The notes: generated by a model from the letters alone, not told the origin. Counted from the stretch's first letter, positions 8,828-18,300 are shown. The stretch: DNA of 64,000 nucleotides from Achromobacter piechaudii NBRC 102461 (GCF_001571245.1 NZ_BCTK01000006.1:1054001-1118000), one strand, 5' to 3'. Numbers and translations: made by a program.

Positions 8828-9005
8828 GTTGATGTACTCCAGTTTCTTTTTTGTCTGCGTGGCGTTGGATCGGCGTGGGGCTTATTCGCACGCGGATACG
8901 CACTGTAGTGGCAATCGTTTTCTGCCAGGGCTAGGGAAATCACCCATGGTTTCCGTCTTGCCCCGCAATTGTGCGAACTCTATCATGCCAAATATAGATA
9001 TTTAA

Positions 9006-9022
9006 GTATCAACTATTGATAC
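9006..9022. promoter_or_regulatory. Putative IclR-type operator, copy 2
   Basis: A 17-bp palindrome, GTATCA-ACTAT-TGATAC, lies in the divergent gap between the IclR gene (leftward) and the M20 peptidase gene (rightward). It differs from the copy at 7869-7885 only inside the 5-base spacer. It sits 40 bases before the peptidase ATG, where a promoter would be expected, so binding should affect both divergent units. Confidence 0.7.
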
Positions 9023-9062
9023 CTAAGAAATCAACGAGTTCACAACCGACAAGGGGAATGCA

Positions 9063-10385
9063 ATGAGCAGCGCCGTAGCAGCCAGCCTGGACCAGGCCCG
9101 TATCGCCGAAGCCGTCAACCAGCTCCGCCAGTACATGACCGACACGCTGACCGGATTCGTCCAGTGCCGCAGCCTGCCCGGGCAGGAAATGTCCGCCGCC
9201 GAATTCCTCGAAGGCGCCTTGGCGGATCTGGGCCTTGCGTCCGAGCGTATTGTGCTGCGCACCGAAGAACTAAAGAACCTGCCGCTGTATTCGCCCGCCT
9301 GCTGCCCGGACGGCGGGCGCTACAACGTGCTGGCGCGCCACGAACCGCGCAGCGCGGGCGGGCGCGCGCTGCTGTTCAACGGCCACCTGGACGTGGTGCC
9401 CACCGGCCCGCACGAACTCTGGGACCCGGCGCCGTTCAGCGGCGAGCTGCGCGACGGCTGGCTGTACGGTCGCGGCGCAGGCGACATGAAGGCGGGCATC
9501 ATCTGCGCGCTGGCCGCCTTCAAGGCATTGCAGGACCTGGGCGTGCAGCCCGCGGGCGCCGTCGGCTTCAACGGCGTGCTGGAAGAGGAAAACACCGGCA
9601 ATGGCACGCTGGCCACGGTGTCGGCGCTGCAAAGCGCCATCGCCGCCGCCAAACTCAGCGCGTTCGACGCGGTGGTCATTCCCGAACCCACGCACGAACG
9701 CATGATGAGCGCGCAGTTGGGCGTGTACTGGATGTACGTGGATGTCGTGGGTCGCCCGGCGCATGCCGCCTACATGACCACGGGCGTGAACCCGGTCGAA
9801 ACCGGCCTGCGCATCGTCGATGCCATGAAGCAGCTGGAACATGAATGGAACCTGCCGGAAAACCGTCACCCGGCCTATCGCGAGCACGCCCACCCGATCA
9901 ATTTCAATCTGGGCCAGATCCACGCCGGTGATTGGAATTCTTCCGTGCCCAGCGTCTGCACGCTGGGCATGCGCATCGCGTGCTACCCCGACATGACGAT
10001 CGACGCGGCCAAGGAACTGGTCGAAAAGCGCATCCGCGCCGTCCAGGCCAGCCTGACCGACAGCGACGTGCGCATCGACATCCGCTACGAAGGTTTCCAC
10101 GCGCCCGGCTGCGAATACGACCTGGACGTGCCCGCCATGCAATTGTTGGCAGACGCCCACCGCCGCGTCACAGGCGAAGCGCCGCAGCCCACGGCGCTCA
10201 CCGCCACCACCGACGGCCGCCACTTCCGCTTGATGATGGACGTGCCGGTCACCTGCTACGGCCCCAAGGTGCAGAACGTGCACGGTTTCAACGAATGCGT
10301 GTCGGTGGACAGCATGGTGCGTGTTGCGACTGCGCTGGCGCTGTTCATGCACGACTGGTGCGGCGTGGAACCGCTGCAAGCCTGA
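9063..10385 (+). CDS. M20 family deacylase/peptidase (ArgE/DapE type)
   Basis: A 440-residue zinc hydrolase of the M20 family. Key motifs are FNGHLDVVP (metal His108, catalytic-loop Asp110), GRGAGDMKAG (bridging Asp141), EEE at 174-176 (general base and metal ligand) and the C-terminal TATTDGRHF. ArgE/DapE-type enzymes cleave N-acyl or peptide bonds of amino-acid derivatives in the cytoplasm. It is the first gene of a rightward run with a binding protein, permeases, a double ATPase and an amidase. It therefore probably degrades the imported N-acyl amino acid or peptide-like compound. The exact substrate cannot be read from sequence. AAGGGG precedes the ATG. Confidence 0.9.
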   Translation: MSSAVAASLDQARIAEAVNQLRQYMTDTLTGFVQCRSLPGQEMSAAEFLEGALADLGLASERIVLRTEELKNLPLYSPACCPDGGRYNVLARHEPRSAGGRALLFNGHLDVVPTGPHELWDPAPFSGELRDGWLYGRGAGDMKAGIICALAAFKALQDLGVQPAGAVGFNGVLEEENTGNGTLATVSALQSAIAAAKLSAFDAVVIPEPTHERMMSAQLGVYWMYVDVVGRPAHAAYMTTGVNPVETGLRIVDAMKQLEHEWNLPENRHPAYREHAHPINFNLGQIHAGDWNSSVPSVCTLGMRIACYPDMTIDAAKELVEKRIRAVQASLTDSDVRIDIRYEGFHAPGCEYDLDVPAMQLLADAHRRVTGEAPQPTALTATTDGRHFRLMMDVPVTCYGPKVQNVHGFNECVSVDSMVRVATALALFMHDWCGVEPLQA

Positions 10386-10390
10386 GCCTG

Positions 10391-10443
10391 AAGGCGGCGC
10401 TGTTCCTGCTGACGGCCTTGTGCCGCTGTTGTCCCGCCGCCTT
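10391..10443. other. Intercistronic inverted repeat (GGCGGC family)
   Basis: AAGGCGGCG at 10391-10399 and its exact complement CGCCGCCTT at 10435-10443 could form a 9-bp stem with a 35-base loop. It lies in the spacer between the M20 gene and the binding-protein gene. It may attenuate transcription or stabilise the downstream message. Confidence 0.4.
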
Positions 10444-10478
10444 GCTTTCGCCATCTTCAACCTTACGGAATTCCTGCC

Positions 10479-12083
10479 ATGACATTCCCGATCGCCCGGC
10501 GCGCCCTGGCGCGCGCCACGCTGGCCGCCGCCAGCCTGTTGACCCTGTCCGTATCCGTCGCGCAAGCCGCCGACACGCCGCAATATGGCGGCGTTCTGAC
10601 CGCCATCGTCAGCCCCGAGCCGCCCACGCTGAACGTGGCCGTGCAGCAAGTGGCCAGCACGCAACTGGTTGCGGGCAAGATCTTCGAAAGCCTGTTGACC
10701 TATTCCTTCGACCTGAAGCCGCAGCCCGGCCTGGCCAAGTCATGGGACGTGTCTGCCGACCGCCTGACCTACACCTTCCACTTGCAGCCCAAGGTGCAGT
10801 GGCATGACGGCAAGCCCTTCTCGTCTGACGACGTGGTGTTCACCTACACCAAGGTGCTGGCCAACACGCCGCGCACGCGCACGCTGATGACCAACGTGCA
10901 GGAAGTGTCGGCGCCGGATGCGCAGACGGTCGTCTTCAAACTCAAGCAGCCGTACTCGGCATTCCTGTACGCGTTCGATATCGGCGGCGGCGCCATCCTG
11001 CCCAAGCATCTGTACGACGTCGATGCGGCCGTGGGCCAGAACCCGAACAACAACGCGCCGATCGGCACCGGCCCGTTCAAGTTCAAGCGCTGGGAACGCG
11101 GGTCCTACATTGAATTGGTGAAGAACGAACACTACTGGAAGGAAGGCCGGCCCTATCTGGACGGCATCACCTACCGTGTGATTCCCGATTCCGCGTCGCG
11201 CCGCGTGGCGTTGGAACAAGGCACCGTGCTGCAAGCCTGGCTGCAAGACATCGAGCCCGTCGATGTGGCGCGCATCGCCAAGCTGCCGACCATCAATCAA
11301 ACCCACAAAGGGTATGAATACTGGTCGACCATGCAGTGGATTGAATTGAACGGCGGCCGCCAGCCGTTTTCCGACAAGCGTTTCCGTCAGGCGCTGATGT
11401 ATGGCATCAACCGCCAGTTCATCGTCGACAAGATCATGTTCGGGTCGGGCACGGTGGCAACCGGCCCCATTCATCACAACACGCGCTTTTATGACGCCAA
11501 CGTCAAGAAGTATCCCTATGACCCCAAGCAGGCCATCGCGCTGCTGGATGAAATGGGCTTGAAGCCGGACGCCAAGGGCGTGCGCGCCACGGTAGGCCTG
11601 ATCCCGCTTCCCTACGGCGAAATGCCGCGCCGCACCGCCGAATACATCAAGCAGAACCTGGCGAAGATCGGCGTGGCCGTCAACATCGAAAGCACGGACG
11701 TGGGCGGTTGGACCAGCCGCGTGGGAAATTGGGATTTCGACATGGGCGCCAACGGTGTGTTCCAGTACGGCGACCCGGCCATCGGCGTGTCGCGCACCTA
11801 CCTGGGCAGCAACATCAAGAAGGGGCTGATGTTCAGCAATACCTCGCAGTACAACAACCCCAAGGTCGACGAACTCTTCAACGCCGCCGCCACGGCCGCC
11901 ACCGATGAAGAGCGCCAGAAACTGTACAGCGAAGTGCAGCGCATCCTGGTCGACGACGTGCCGGTGCTGTGGCTGGCCGACACCAACTACTCGACCTTGC
12001 TGAACAAGCGCGTGCATGACGCGGTGACGACGGCGCTGGGTGTGGTGGACACGCAAAGCGACACCTGGCTGTCCAAAGAATGA
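10479..12083 (+). CDS. Peptide/amide ABC transporter binding protein (family 5), copy 2
   Basis: A family-5 periplasmic binding protein of 534 residues. It has a signal peptide (ARATLAAASLLTLSVSVAQAA) and a mature domain starting near DTPQYGGVLTAIVSPEPP. It matches the copy at 6200-7846 closely throughout the mature part but lacks that copy's Ala/Pro-rich linker after the signal. Its stop codon overlaps the start of the first permease gene (ATGA at 12080), so this is the binding protein built into the transporter operon. Family members bind di/oligopeptides, glutathione, nickel complexes or other amides; the ligand is unknown. Confidence 0.92.
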   Translation: MTFPIARRALARATLAAASLLTLSVSVAQAADTPQYGGVLTAIVSPEPPTLNVAVQQVASTQLVAGKIFESLLTYSFDLKPQPGLAKSWDVSADRLTYTFHLQPKVQWHDGKPFSSDDVVFTYTKVLANTPRTRTLMTNVQEVSAPDAQTVVFKLKQPYSAFLYAFDIGGGAILPKHLYDVDAAVGQNPNNNAPIGTGPFKFKRWERGSYIELVKNEHYWKEGRPYLDGITYRVIPDSASRRVALEQGTVLQAWLQDIEPVDVARIAKLPTINQTHKGYEYWSTMQWIELNGGRQPFSDKRFRQALMYGINRQFIVDKIMFGSGTVATGPIHHNTRFYDANVKKYPYDPKQAIALLDEMGLKPDAKGVRATVGLIPLPYGEMPRRTAEYIKQNLAKIGVAVNIESTDVGGWTSRVGNWDFDMGANGVFQYGDPAIGVSRTYLGSNIKKGLMFSNTSQYNNPKVDELFNAAATAATDEERQKLYSEVQRILVDDVPVLWLADTNYSTLLNKRVHDAVTTALGVVDTQSDTWLSKE

Positions 12084-13057
12084 AAAGGGTCGGCAAATTC
12101 CTGGCGAACCGGGTGGTCAAGAGCGTACTGGTTCTGCTGATGATCGCGCTCTTCAACTTCTTCCTGGTGCGCGCGGCGCCGGGCGACCCGGCCGAAATCC
12201 TGGCGGGGCAGTCCGGAGCGGTGGACGCCGAGTTCATCGAAAAGCTGCGTCAGGAATTCGGGCTGGACAAACCCATTCCCGTGCAGCTGGGGCATTACCT
12301 GAAGAACGTCGCCACGTTCGATCTGGGCTACTCCTATCGGCAGCAGGCATCGGTCTCCAGCCTGATCCTGCAACACCTGCCGGCGACGTTGCTGCTGACC
12401 TTGTCGGCGTTCGCGTTCGCGTTGCTGGCGGGCGTCAGCCTGGGTACGCAGGCGGCGCTGCGGGTAGGCAAATGGGGCGACACCGTCATCACCACGCTAT
12501 CGATGCTGGCCTACGCCACGCCCCTGTTCTGGGTGGGCCTGATGCTGGTGCTGCTGTTCTCGGTCAATCTGGAATGGCTGCCGGCCTTCGGCTATGAAAG
12601 CGTCGGCGCCAACCTGACGGGGCTGGCGCGCGTGGCGGATGTGGCCAAGCACCTGCTGCTGCCGGCGCTGACATTGGGCATGTTCTACATGGCTGTGTAC
12701 GCACGGCTGACGCGCGCATCGATTCTTGAAATCAGCCAGCTGGACTTTGTCAAGACCGCGCGCGCCAAGGGCTTGTCCGAACGCACTGTCATCGTGCGCC
12801 ACGTGCTGCGCAACGCGCTGTTGCCCGTCATCACCTATGCGGGCATCCAGGCGGGCGGTCTCATCGGCGGTTCGCTGCTGGTGGAAACCGTGTTTGCGTG
12901 GCCCGGCATCGGGCGGCTGGCGTTTGACGCGTTGATCCAGCGCGACTACAGCGTGCTGTTGGGCGTGTTCTTCGTGGCCTCGTTGATCGTGGTCGTCGTC
13001 AACCTGATCACCGACATTCTGTACACGGTGGCGGACCCCAGGATCGAACTGAAATGA
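12080..13057 (+). CDS. ABC transporter permease, DppB/OppB type
   Basis: A 325-residue inner-membrane permease with an N-terminal membrane segment (SVLVLLMIALFNFFLVR), the family signature RAAPGDPAEILAG and about six membrane helices. It also carries the EAA-loop region around DFVKTARAKGLSERTVIVRHVLRNALLP, which docks to the ATPase. It starts inside the stop of the binding-protein gene and its own stop overlaps the next permease start (ATGA), so the three genes are translationally coupled. Confidence 0.93.
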   Translation: MKRVGKFLANRVVKSVLVLLMIALFNFFLVRAAPGDPAEILAGQSGAVDAEFIEKLRQEFGLDKPIPVQLGHYLKNVATFDLGYSYRQQASVSSLILQHLPATLLLTLSAFAFALLAGVSLGTQAALRVGKWGDTVITTLSMLAYATPLFWVGLMLVLLFSVNLEWLPAFGYESVGANLTGLARVADVAKHLLLPALTLGMFYMAVYARLTRASILEISQLDFVKTARAKGLSERTVIVRHVLRNALLPVITYAGIQAGGLIGGSLLVETVFAWPGIGRLAFDALIQRDYSVLLGVFFVASLIVVVVNLITDILYTVADPRIELK

Positions 13058-13893
13058 AAGCGTTCATGCAATCGTTCTGCCGCAACAAGGGCGGCATCAT
13101 GGGCCTGATAGTGCTGGGGCTGGTGACGCTGATGGCCGTCACCGCCAGTTGGGTATTTCCCGACAGCCCGTGGGACATCATCAACGGCCCCTTCATGCCG
13201 CCGCTGTCCGACGGCGCGTTGCTGGGCACCGACACGCTGGGCCGCGATATCGCCACCGGCATCGCGTATGGGTCCCGCGTGACGCTGGTGCTGGCGGCCG
13301 TGTCCACCGCGGTATCCATACTTGTGGGCATCACGGTCGGGGCGTTGGCCGGCTTCTATGGCGGCCGCGTGGATCAGGCCATCGTCGGCTTCATCGAGCT
13401 GTTCCAGACCATTCCCAGCTTCTTTCTTGCGGTGGTGCTGGTGGCGATCCTGACGCCCAACATGGCTACCGTCATCTTCGCGATCGCGGTGGTGTCGTGG
13501 CCGCCGCTGGCGCGGTTGGTGCGGGCCGAATTCATGAGCCTGAAGAATCGTGAATTCGTGCAAGCCGCCATGCTCGCCGGGCAATCGAACCTGCGCATCA
13601 TCCTCACGCAGATCCTGCCCAACAGCCTGTCGCCCGTGATCGTGTCGGGCTCGCTGATGATCGCCAGCTCGATCCTGCTGGAATCGGCCCTGAGCTTTCT
13701 GGGCCTGGGCGACCCGAACGCCATGACGTGGGGCTACATCATCGGCGCGTCTCGCAGCGTGTTGCGCGACGCGTGGTGGATGAGCGTGTTTCCGGGCGTG
13801 GCGATTCTGCTGACGGTGTTGTCCCTGAACCTGATCGGCGAGGCGCTGAACGATGCACTGAACCCCAAGCTGGCCCGCCGGAGGACGACCTGA
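13054..13893 (+). CDS. ABC transporter permease, DppC/OppC type
   Basis: A 279-residue permease of the DppC family. It has one N-terminal helix (GGIMGLIVLGLVTLMAVTA), the LLGTDTLGRDIATGIAYGSR segment characteristic of the family, and an EAA loop (REFVQAAMLAGQSNLRIILTQILPN). It partners the DppB-like permease encoded just upstream, overlapping it by 4 bases. The stop shares one base with the ATG of the ATPase gene. Confidence 0.93.
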   Translation: MKAFMQSFCRNKGGIMGLIVLGLVTLMAVTASWVFPDSPWDIINGPFMPPLSDGALLGTDTLGRDIATGIAYGSRVTLVLAAVSTAVSILVGITVGALAGFYGGRVDQAIVGFIELFQTIPSFFLAVVLVAILTPNMATVIFAIAVVSWPPLARLVRAEFMSLKNREFVQAAMLAGQSNLRIILTQILPNSLSPVIVSGSLMIASSILLESALSFLGLGDPNAMTWGYIIGASRSVLRDAWWMSVFPGVAILLTVLSLNLIGEALNDALNPKLARRRTT

Positions 13894-15539
13894 TGACTAC
13901 CGACCACAACAGCGCGCTGCTTGAAATCCGCGACCTCAGCGTCGCCGCCGCCCACGGCGGGCCGACGGTGGTGCGGGGCGTGTCCTACACCGTCAACCGC
14001 AATGAGATCCTGTGCGTGGTGGGCGAATCCGGTTCCGGTAAATCCGTGACGGCGCACGCCATCATGGGCTTGCTGCCGGCCGATCAACTCAACATTACGC
14101 AAGGGCAGATTCTCTACAGCGGACGCGATCTGGTCGGCATGTCCGCCACCGATTGGTACGGCCTGCGGGGCCGCTGCTTCGGCATGGTGTTCCAGGAACC
14201 CATGACGGCGCTCAATCCCATCATGCGTGTGGGCCGGCAGGTCGACGAGGTGCTGGAGCGTCACACCAACCTGAGCGCCGCCGCACGCAAGCAACGCGTG
14301 CTGGAACTGTTCGCGCAAGTGCTGCTGCCCGATCCGCAAGCCATGTACGACGCGTTTCCGTTTCAGTTGTCGGGCGGGCAGCGGCAACGCGTGGTGATTG
14401 CGATGGCGCTGGCGCTGGAACCCGACGTGCTGATTGCCGACGAACCCACCACGGCGCTGGACGTGACCACGCAGGCGCAGATCCTTGGCCTGATCAAGGA
14501 CATCCAGCGGCGCATGGGGATCGGCGTCATTTTCATCACGCACGATTTCGGCGTGGTGGCCGACATTGCCGACCGCATCGTCGTGATGCGCAAAGGCGAG
14601 GTGGTGGAAGCAGGGACCGCCGACGCCATCCTGAACCAGCCGCAGCATCCGTACACGCGCCAACTGATTGCCGCCGTGCCGCACAAGCCCGAGGGCAAGG
14701 AAGAGGGCGATGCCACAGCCCCGCTGATGGTGGTGGAAAAGCTGTGCAAGACCTTCGCCACCGGCGGGCGCCGCGTCGATGCGCTGTGGGATATCTCGCT
14801 GGAAATCCGGCAAGGCGAAACGCTGGGGCTGGTAGGCGAATCCGGGTCGGGCAAGTCCACGCTGGGCCGCACGCTGATCGGGCTGATTTCGCCCGATAGC
14901 GGCAGCGTCCGCATGCAGGGCCAGGAGCTCGTCGGCTTGAAGCCGCGCGACTTCCGCCCTTATCGCCGCCAGATCCAGATGGTGTTCCAGGATCCCTATG
15001 CCTCGTTGAATCCACGCCATCGCGTGATCGAAGCGGTGGCGCAAGGGCCGATTGCCTTTGGCGAAAACCGCAAGACCGCGCTGCGCGAAGCGCGTGAATT
15101 GCTGGAACTGGTGGGCCTGGGCGGAGACGCCGGAGATCGCTACCCGCATCAGTTCTCTGGCGGCCAGCGGCAGCGCGTCGGCATTGCGCGCGCCCTGGCA
15201 TTGAAGCCCCGGCTGCTGGTCGCGGATGAAGCGGTGTCGGCGCTGGACGTCTCCATACAGGCGCAGGTGCTGGACCTGCTCAAGACCGTCAGCGGGCAAT
15301 TTGATTTGTCGGTGCTGTTCATCACCCACGACTTGCGCGTTGCGGCGCAAATCTGCGACCGCATTGCCGTGATGCGGCAGGGCGAACTGGTGGAGCTGGA
15401 CCGAGCGGCCACGATTTTCTACCACCCCCAACATGAATACACGCGCCGCTTGATTGATTCTGTGCCGGGCAAGTCCTGGAACAAACCCGATCTTGAGACG
15501 CTGTCGGACCCCTCAACCAGGAGCAAGCAGTATGCGTGA
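13893..15539 (+). CDS. Fused dual ATP-binding protein of a peptide ABC transporter (DppD-DppF type)
   Basis: A 548-residue protein with two complete ABC ATPase domains, equivalent to DppD and DppF in one chain. Domain 1 has Walker A GESGSGKS (44-51), signature LSGGQRQR (159-166) and Walker B LIADEPTTALD (180-190). Domain 2 has Walker A GESGSGKST (315-323), signature FSGGQRQR and LLVADEAVSALD. Each half ends with the oligopeptide-transporter C-terminal segment (HPYTRQLIAAVP and HEYTRRLIDSVPG). The ATG at 13893 overlaps the permease stop (TGATG), which fixes the start despite an open frame upstream. It energises the importer formed with the two permeases. Confidence 0.93.
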   Translation: MTTDHNSALLEIRDLSVAAAHGGPTVVRGVSYTVNRNEILCVVGESGSGKSVTAHAIMGLLPADQLNITQGQILYSGRDLVGMSATDWYGLRGRCFGMVFQEPMTALNPIMRVGRQVDEVLERHTNLSAAARKQRVLELFAQVLLPDPQAMYDAFPFQLSGGQRQRVVIAMALALEPDVLIADEPTTALDVTTQAQILGLIKDIQRRMGIGVIFITHDFGVVADIADRIVVMRKGEVVEAGTADAILNQPQHPYTRQLIAAVPHKPEGKEEGDATAPLMVVEKLCKTFATGGRRVDALWDISLEIRQGETLGLVGESGSGKSTLGRTLIGLISPDSGSVRMQGQELVGLKPRDFRPYRRQIQMVFQDPYASLNPRHRVIEAVAQGPIAFGENRKTALREARELLELVGLGGDAGDRYPHQFSGGQRQRVGIARALALKPRLLVADEAVSALDVSIQAQVLDLLKTVSGQFDLSVLFITHDLRVAAQICDRIAVMRQGELVELDRAATIFYHPQHEYTRRLIDSVPGKSWNKPDLETLSDPSTRSKQYA

Positions 15540-16971
15540 CACCGAGTATCAGGCGCTGGACGGGCTGGCATTGGCCGACCTGCTGGCAAGGCGCGAAGTC
15601 CGCCCTGAAGACCTGATGGCCTGCGCCATCAAACTGGCGCAGGAACGCGCGCCGGCCATGAATGCGCTGTGCTACGAGCGCTATGAAGAATCGCTGGACC
15701 TGGCGCGCGCCTGGGAACACCGGGGCGTGTTTGGCGCCATTCCCTTTCTGCTGAAGGATTCCGGCCTGGCGCACACGCGCTTTCCGTCCAGCCTGGGGTC
15801 GCGCTTGCTGAACGACACCCGCTATGCCCGCAACGCTACGCTGGCCGACCGCTTTGAAGCTGCCGGCCTCATCCCGTTCGCGCGCACCACCGTGCCCGAA
15901 TTCTGCATGGCGCCCACGACCGAAGCGGCGCGCAATGGCGGCCCCACGCGCAACCCCTGGGACCCGACCCGGTCCACGGGCGGCTCCAGTGGCGGCGCGG
16001 CGGCGGCGGTGGCCGCGGGCATCGTGCCGCTGGCGCACGGCAGCGACGGCGGCGGCTCCATCCGCATTCCGGCCGCGGCTTGTGGCGTGTACGGCTTGAA
16101 GGTATCGCGGGGCCGCGTGCCGATGGGCCCGTTTCGTGGCGAAGGCTGGGGCGGGCTGGCGACCGACGGCGTGCTGTCGCGTTCGGTGCGCGATACGGCC
16201 GCGGCGCTCGACGCGATCAGCGCCCCGGAACCCGGCGCGCCCTACACGGCGCCCGCCGCGCCGGTGTCGTATCTGAAACTGTTGGCCCAAGCGCCGCGCA
16301 AAATGCGCATCATGCTGTGGCGCACCGCGTTCAGTGGCGTACCGGTGGCGCCCGAATGCGTGGCCGCCGTCGAGCACGTCGCCGCATTGTGCCGCGATCT
16401 GGGGCATGAGGTCGTGGACGGCACGCCGCCCGACATCGACTATGACGCGTTCGTGCTGGCGCATGCCAATGTGCTGGCGGGCAATATCGTGCTCTCGGTC
16501 GACACACGCCTGGCGCTGACCGGCCAGTCCTTGCGCGACGACGACCTGGAGCCCGTCTTGCGCCAGGGTTACGAGTACGGCAAGTCGCTGCCGGCCGCGC
16601 AGTACATCGGCAGCGTGAACCGCTTTCACGCCATCGGCCGCATCCTTGATGGCTATATGGAAGGCTATGACGCCATCCTGTCGCCGTCGCTGACGCAATT
16701 GCCTTTGAAGCTGGGTGAACTGTCCACGGCGGCCGGGTCGTTCCTGGACTTCCGCCGCCAGGCCGCCAGGTATGGCACGTTCTCGGCGGCATTCAACGCG
16801 TCGGGCCAGCCAGCGGCAAGCCTGCCGCTGGTCTGGACGGAAGCGGGCCTGCCCGTGGGCGTTCAGGTGGTGGGCCGCTATGGCCGTGAAGACATCGTGC
16901 TGACGCTGTCGGCCCAACTGGAACAGGCGCAGCCCTGGGCCGGCCGCATCGCCGTTCCCCGGCCCGGCTGA
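15532..16971 (+). CDS. Amidase (amidase signature family)
   Basis: A 479-residue amidase-signature enzyme. The catalytic triad is visible: Lys75 in FLLKDSG, the cis-Ser in STGGSSGGAAAAV (Ser152) and the nucleophile Ser176 in GSDGGGSIRIPAAACG. The family hydrolyses carboxamides to acid and ammonia. The start ATG at 15532 overlaps the end of the ATPase gene by 8 bases, so it ends the transporter operon. With the M20 enzyme at the other end, the locus looks built to import a peptide- or amide-like compound and take it apart by two hydrolases. Confidence 0.92.
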   Translation: MRDTEYQALDGLALADLLARREVRPEDLMACAIKLAQERAPAMNALCYERYEESLDLARAWEHRGVFGAIPFLLKDSGLAHTRFPSSLGSRLLNDTRYARNATLADRFEAAGLIPFARTTVPEFCMAPTTEAARNGGPTRNPWDPTRSTGGSSGGAAAAVAAGIVPLAHGSDGGGSIRIPAAACGVYGLKVSRGRVPMGPFRGEGWGGLATDGVLSRSVRDTAAALDAISAPEPGAPYTAPAAPVSYLKLLAQAPRKMRIMLWRTAFSGVPVAPECVAAVEHVAALCRDLGHEVVDGTPPDIDYDAFVLAHANVLAGNIVLSVDTRLALTGQSLRDDDLEPVLRQGYEYGKSLPAAQYIGSVNRFHAIGRILDGYMEGYDAILSPSLTQLPLKLGELSTAAGSFLDFRRQAARYGTFSAAFNASGQPAASLPLVWTEAGLPVGVQVVGRYGREDIVLTLSAQLEQAQPWAGRIAVPRPG

Positions 16972-16988
16972 GGGACGGAACCGATGAG

Positions 16989-17007
16989 GGGGCGGCGCTG
17001 CCGCCCC
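16989..17007. other. Intercistronic hairpin (GGCGGC family) after the amidase gene
   Basis: 8-bp stem GGGGCGGC / GCCGCCCC with a 3-base loop starts 18 bases after the amidase stop. No T-run follows, so it is not a classic intrinsic terminator; it could protect the 3' end of the operon message. Confidence 0.45.
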
Positions 17008-17191
17008 GCTTCACCGTCCGCCTTGTCCATCCGGCATTCGGGTGATTCGCAGGGCGAGGCTCCGGTGTGCCATCGTCTGAATGGACCGGATACGGCCGGT
17101 TGCAAGACCTTTCAGCGATTCCCCCGTAAAATCCCCCCATTCAGCAGGACTTCAACCATCTTTCCATAGACAGTACTTAGGAGGACCACTC

Positions 17192-18256
17192 ATGGCCCTA
17201 GTCTCCATGCGCCAGTTGCTCGACCACGCCGCCGAGAACGGCTACGGCATTCCGGCTTTCAACGTCAATAACCTGGAACAGGTCCAGGCCATCATGGAAG
17301 CCGCTGCGGAGACCGACAGCCCGGTGATCATGCAAGCTTCGGCCGGCGCGCGCAAGTACGCGGGCGAAGGCTTCCTGAAGCACCTGATCCAGGCCGCGGT
17401 TGAGTCCTACCCCCACATCCCCGTCGTGATGCACCAGGATCACGGCCAGTCGCCCAAGGTCTGCCAAGGCGCCATCGACCTGGGCTTCTCCAGCGTGATG
17501 ATGGACGGTTCGCTGAAAGAAGACGGCAAGACCATCGCCGACTACGAATACAACGTCGAAGTGACCAAGAAGGTCGTGGACGTCGCCCACAAGCTGGGCG
17601 TGACGGTTGAAGGCGAGCTGGGCTGCCTGGGTTCCCTGGAAACCATGGAAGGCGACAAGGAAGACGGCCACGGCGCCGACGGCAAGCTGACCATGGATCA
17701 GCTGTTGACCGATCCGGAACAAGCCGCCGACTTCGTGCGCCGCACGCAGCTGGACGCGCTGGCGATCGCCATCGGCACCAGCCACGGCGCCTACAAGTTC
17801 ACGCGCAAGCCCACGGGCGACATCCTGTCGATCTCCCGCATCAAGGAAATCCACGCCCGCCTGCCCAACACCCACCTGGTGATGCACGGCAGCTCCAGCG
17901 TGCCGCAGGAACTGCTGGCCGAGATCCGTGAATTCGGCGGCAACATGAAGGAAACCTACGGCGTGCCGGTCGAGGAAATCCAGGAAGCCATCAAGTACGG
18001 CGTGCGCAAGATCAATATCGACACCGATATCCGTCTGGCCATGACCGGCGCGATCCGCCGTTTCTTCGCCGAGAACCCCGAAAAGTTCGACCCGCGCGAA
18101 TACCTGAAGCCCGCCCGCGCCGCCGCCAAGGCGATCTGTGTGGCTCGCTACAACGAATTCGGCACCGCCGGCAACGCCAGCAAGATCCGCGCACTGCCGC
18201 TGACGGAAATCGCCGCGCAATACGCGTCGGGCAAGCTGTCGCAAGTCGTGCAATAA
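17192..18256 (+). CDS. fba: Class II fructose-bisphosphate aldolase
   Basis: A 354-residue zinc-dependent class II aldolase (Calvin-cycle/Cbb-type subgroup by length and sequence). Visible are HQDHG with Asp83 and zinc-ligand His84, the [10 protein letters not shown] loop and [11 protein letters not shown] with a second zinc histidine. It interconverts fructose-1,6-bisphosphate with glyceraldehyde-3-phosphate and dihydroxyacetone phosphate in glycolysis and gluconeogenesis. A strong TTAGGAGGA ribosome site precedes the ATG at 17192, so the longer upstream frame is not used. It has its own terminator, so it is monocistronic. Confidence 0.96.
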   Translation: MALVSMRQLLDHAAENGYGIPAFNVNNLEQVQAIMEAAAETDSPVIMQASAGARKYAGEGFLKHLIQAAVESYPHIPVVMHQDHGQSPKVCQGAIDLGFSSVMMDGSLKEDGKTIADYEYNVEVTKKVVDVAHKLGVTVEGELGCLGSLETMEGDKEDGHGADGKLTMDQLLTDPEQAADFVRRTQLDALAIAIGTSHGAYKFTRKPTGDILSISRIKEIHARLPNTHLVMHGSSSVPQELLAEIREFGGNMKETYGVPVEEIQEAIKYGVRKINIDTDIRLAMTGAIRRFFAENPEKFDPREYLKPARAAAKAICVARYNEFGTAGNASKIRALPLTEIAAQYASGKLSQVVQ

Positions 18257-18300
18257 GCCTGCGATGCCGCCGCTTTGCGGTGGCGGCGCGGTAAGGAAAA

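Noticed and set aside
13734..16917. Two minus-strand frames of over 500 codons opposite the fused ATPase and amidase genes
   Set aside because: Both are antisense to genes with complete catalytic motifs and operon overlaps; their products are His/Arg/Gln-rich without domains.
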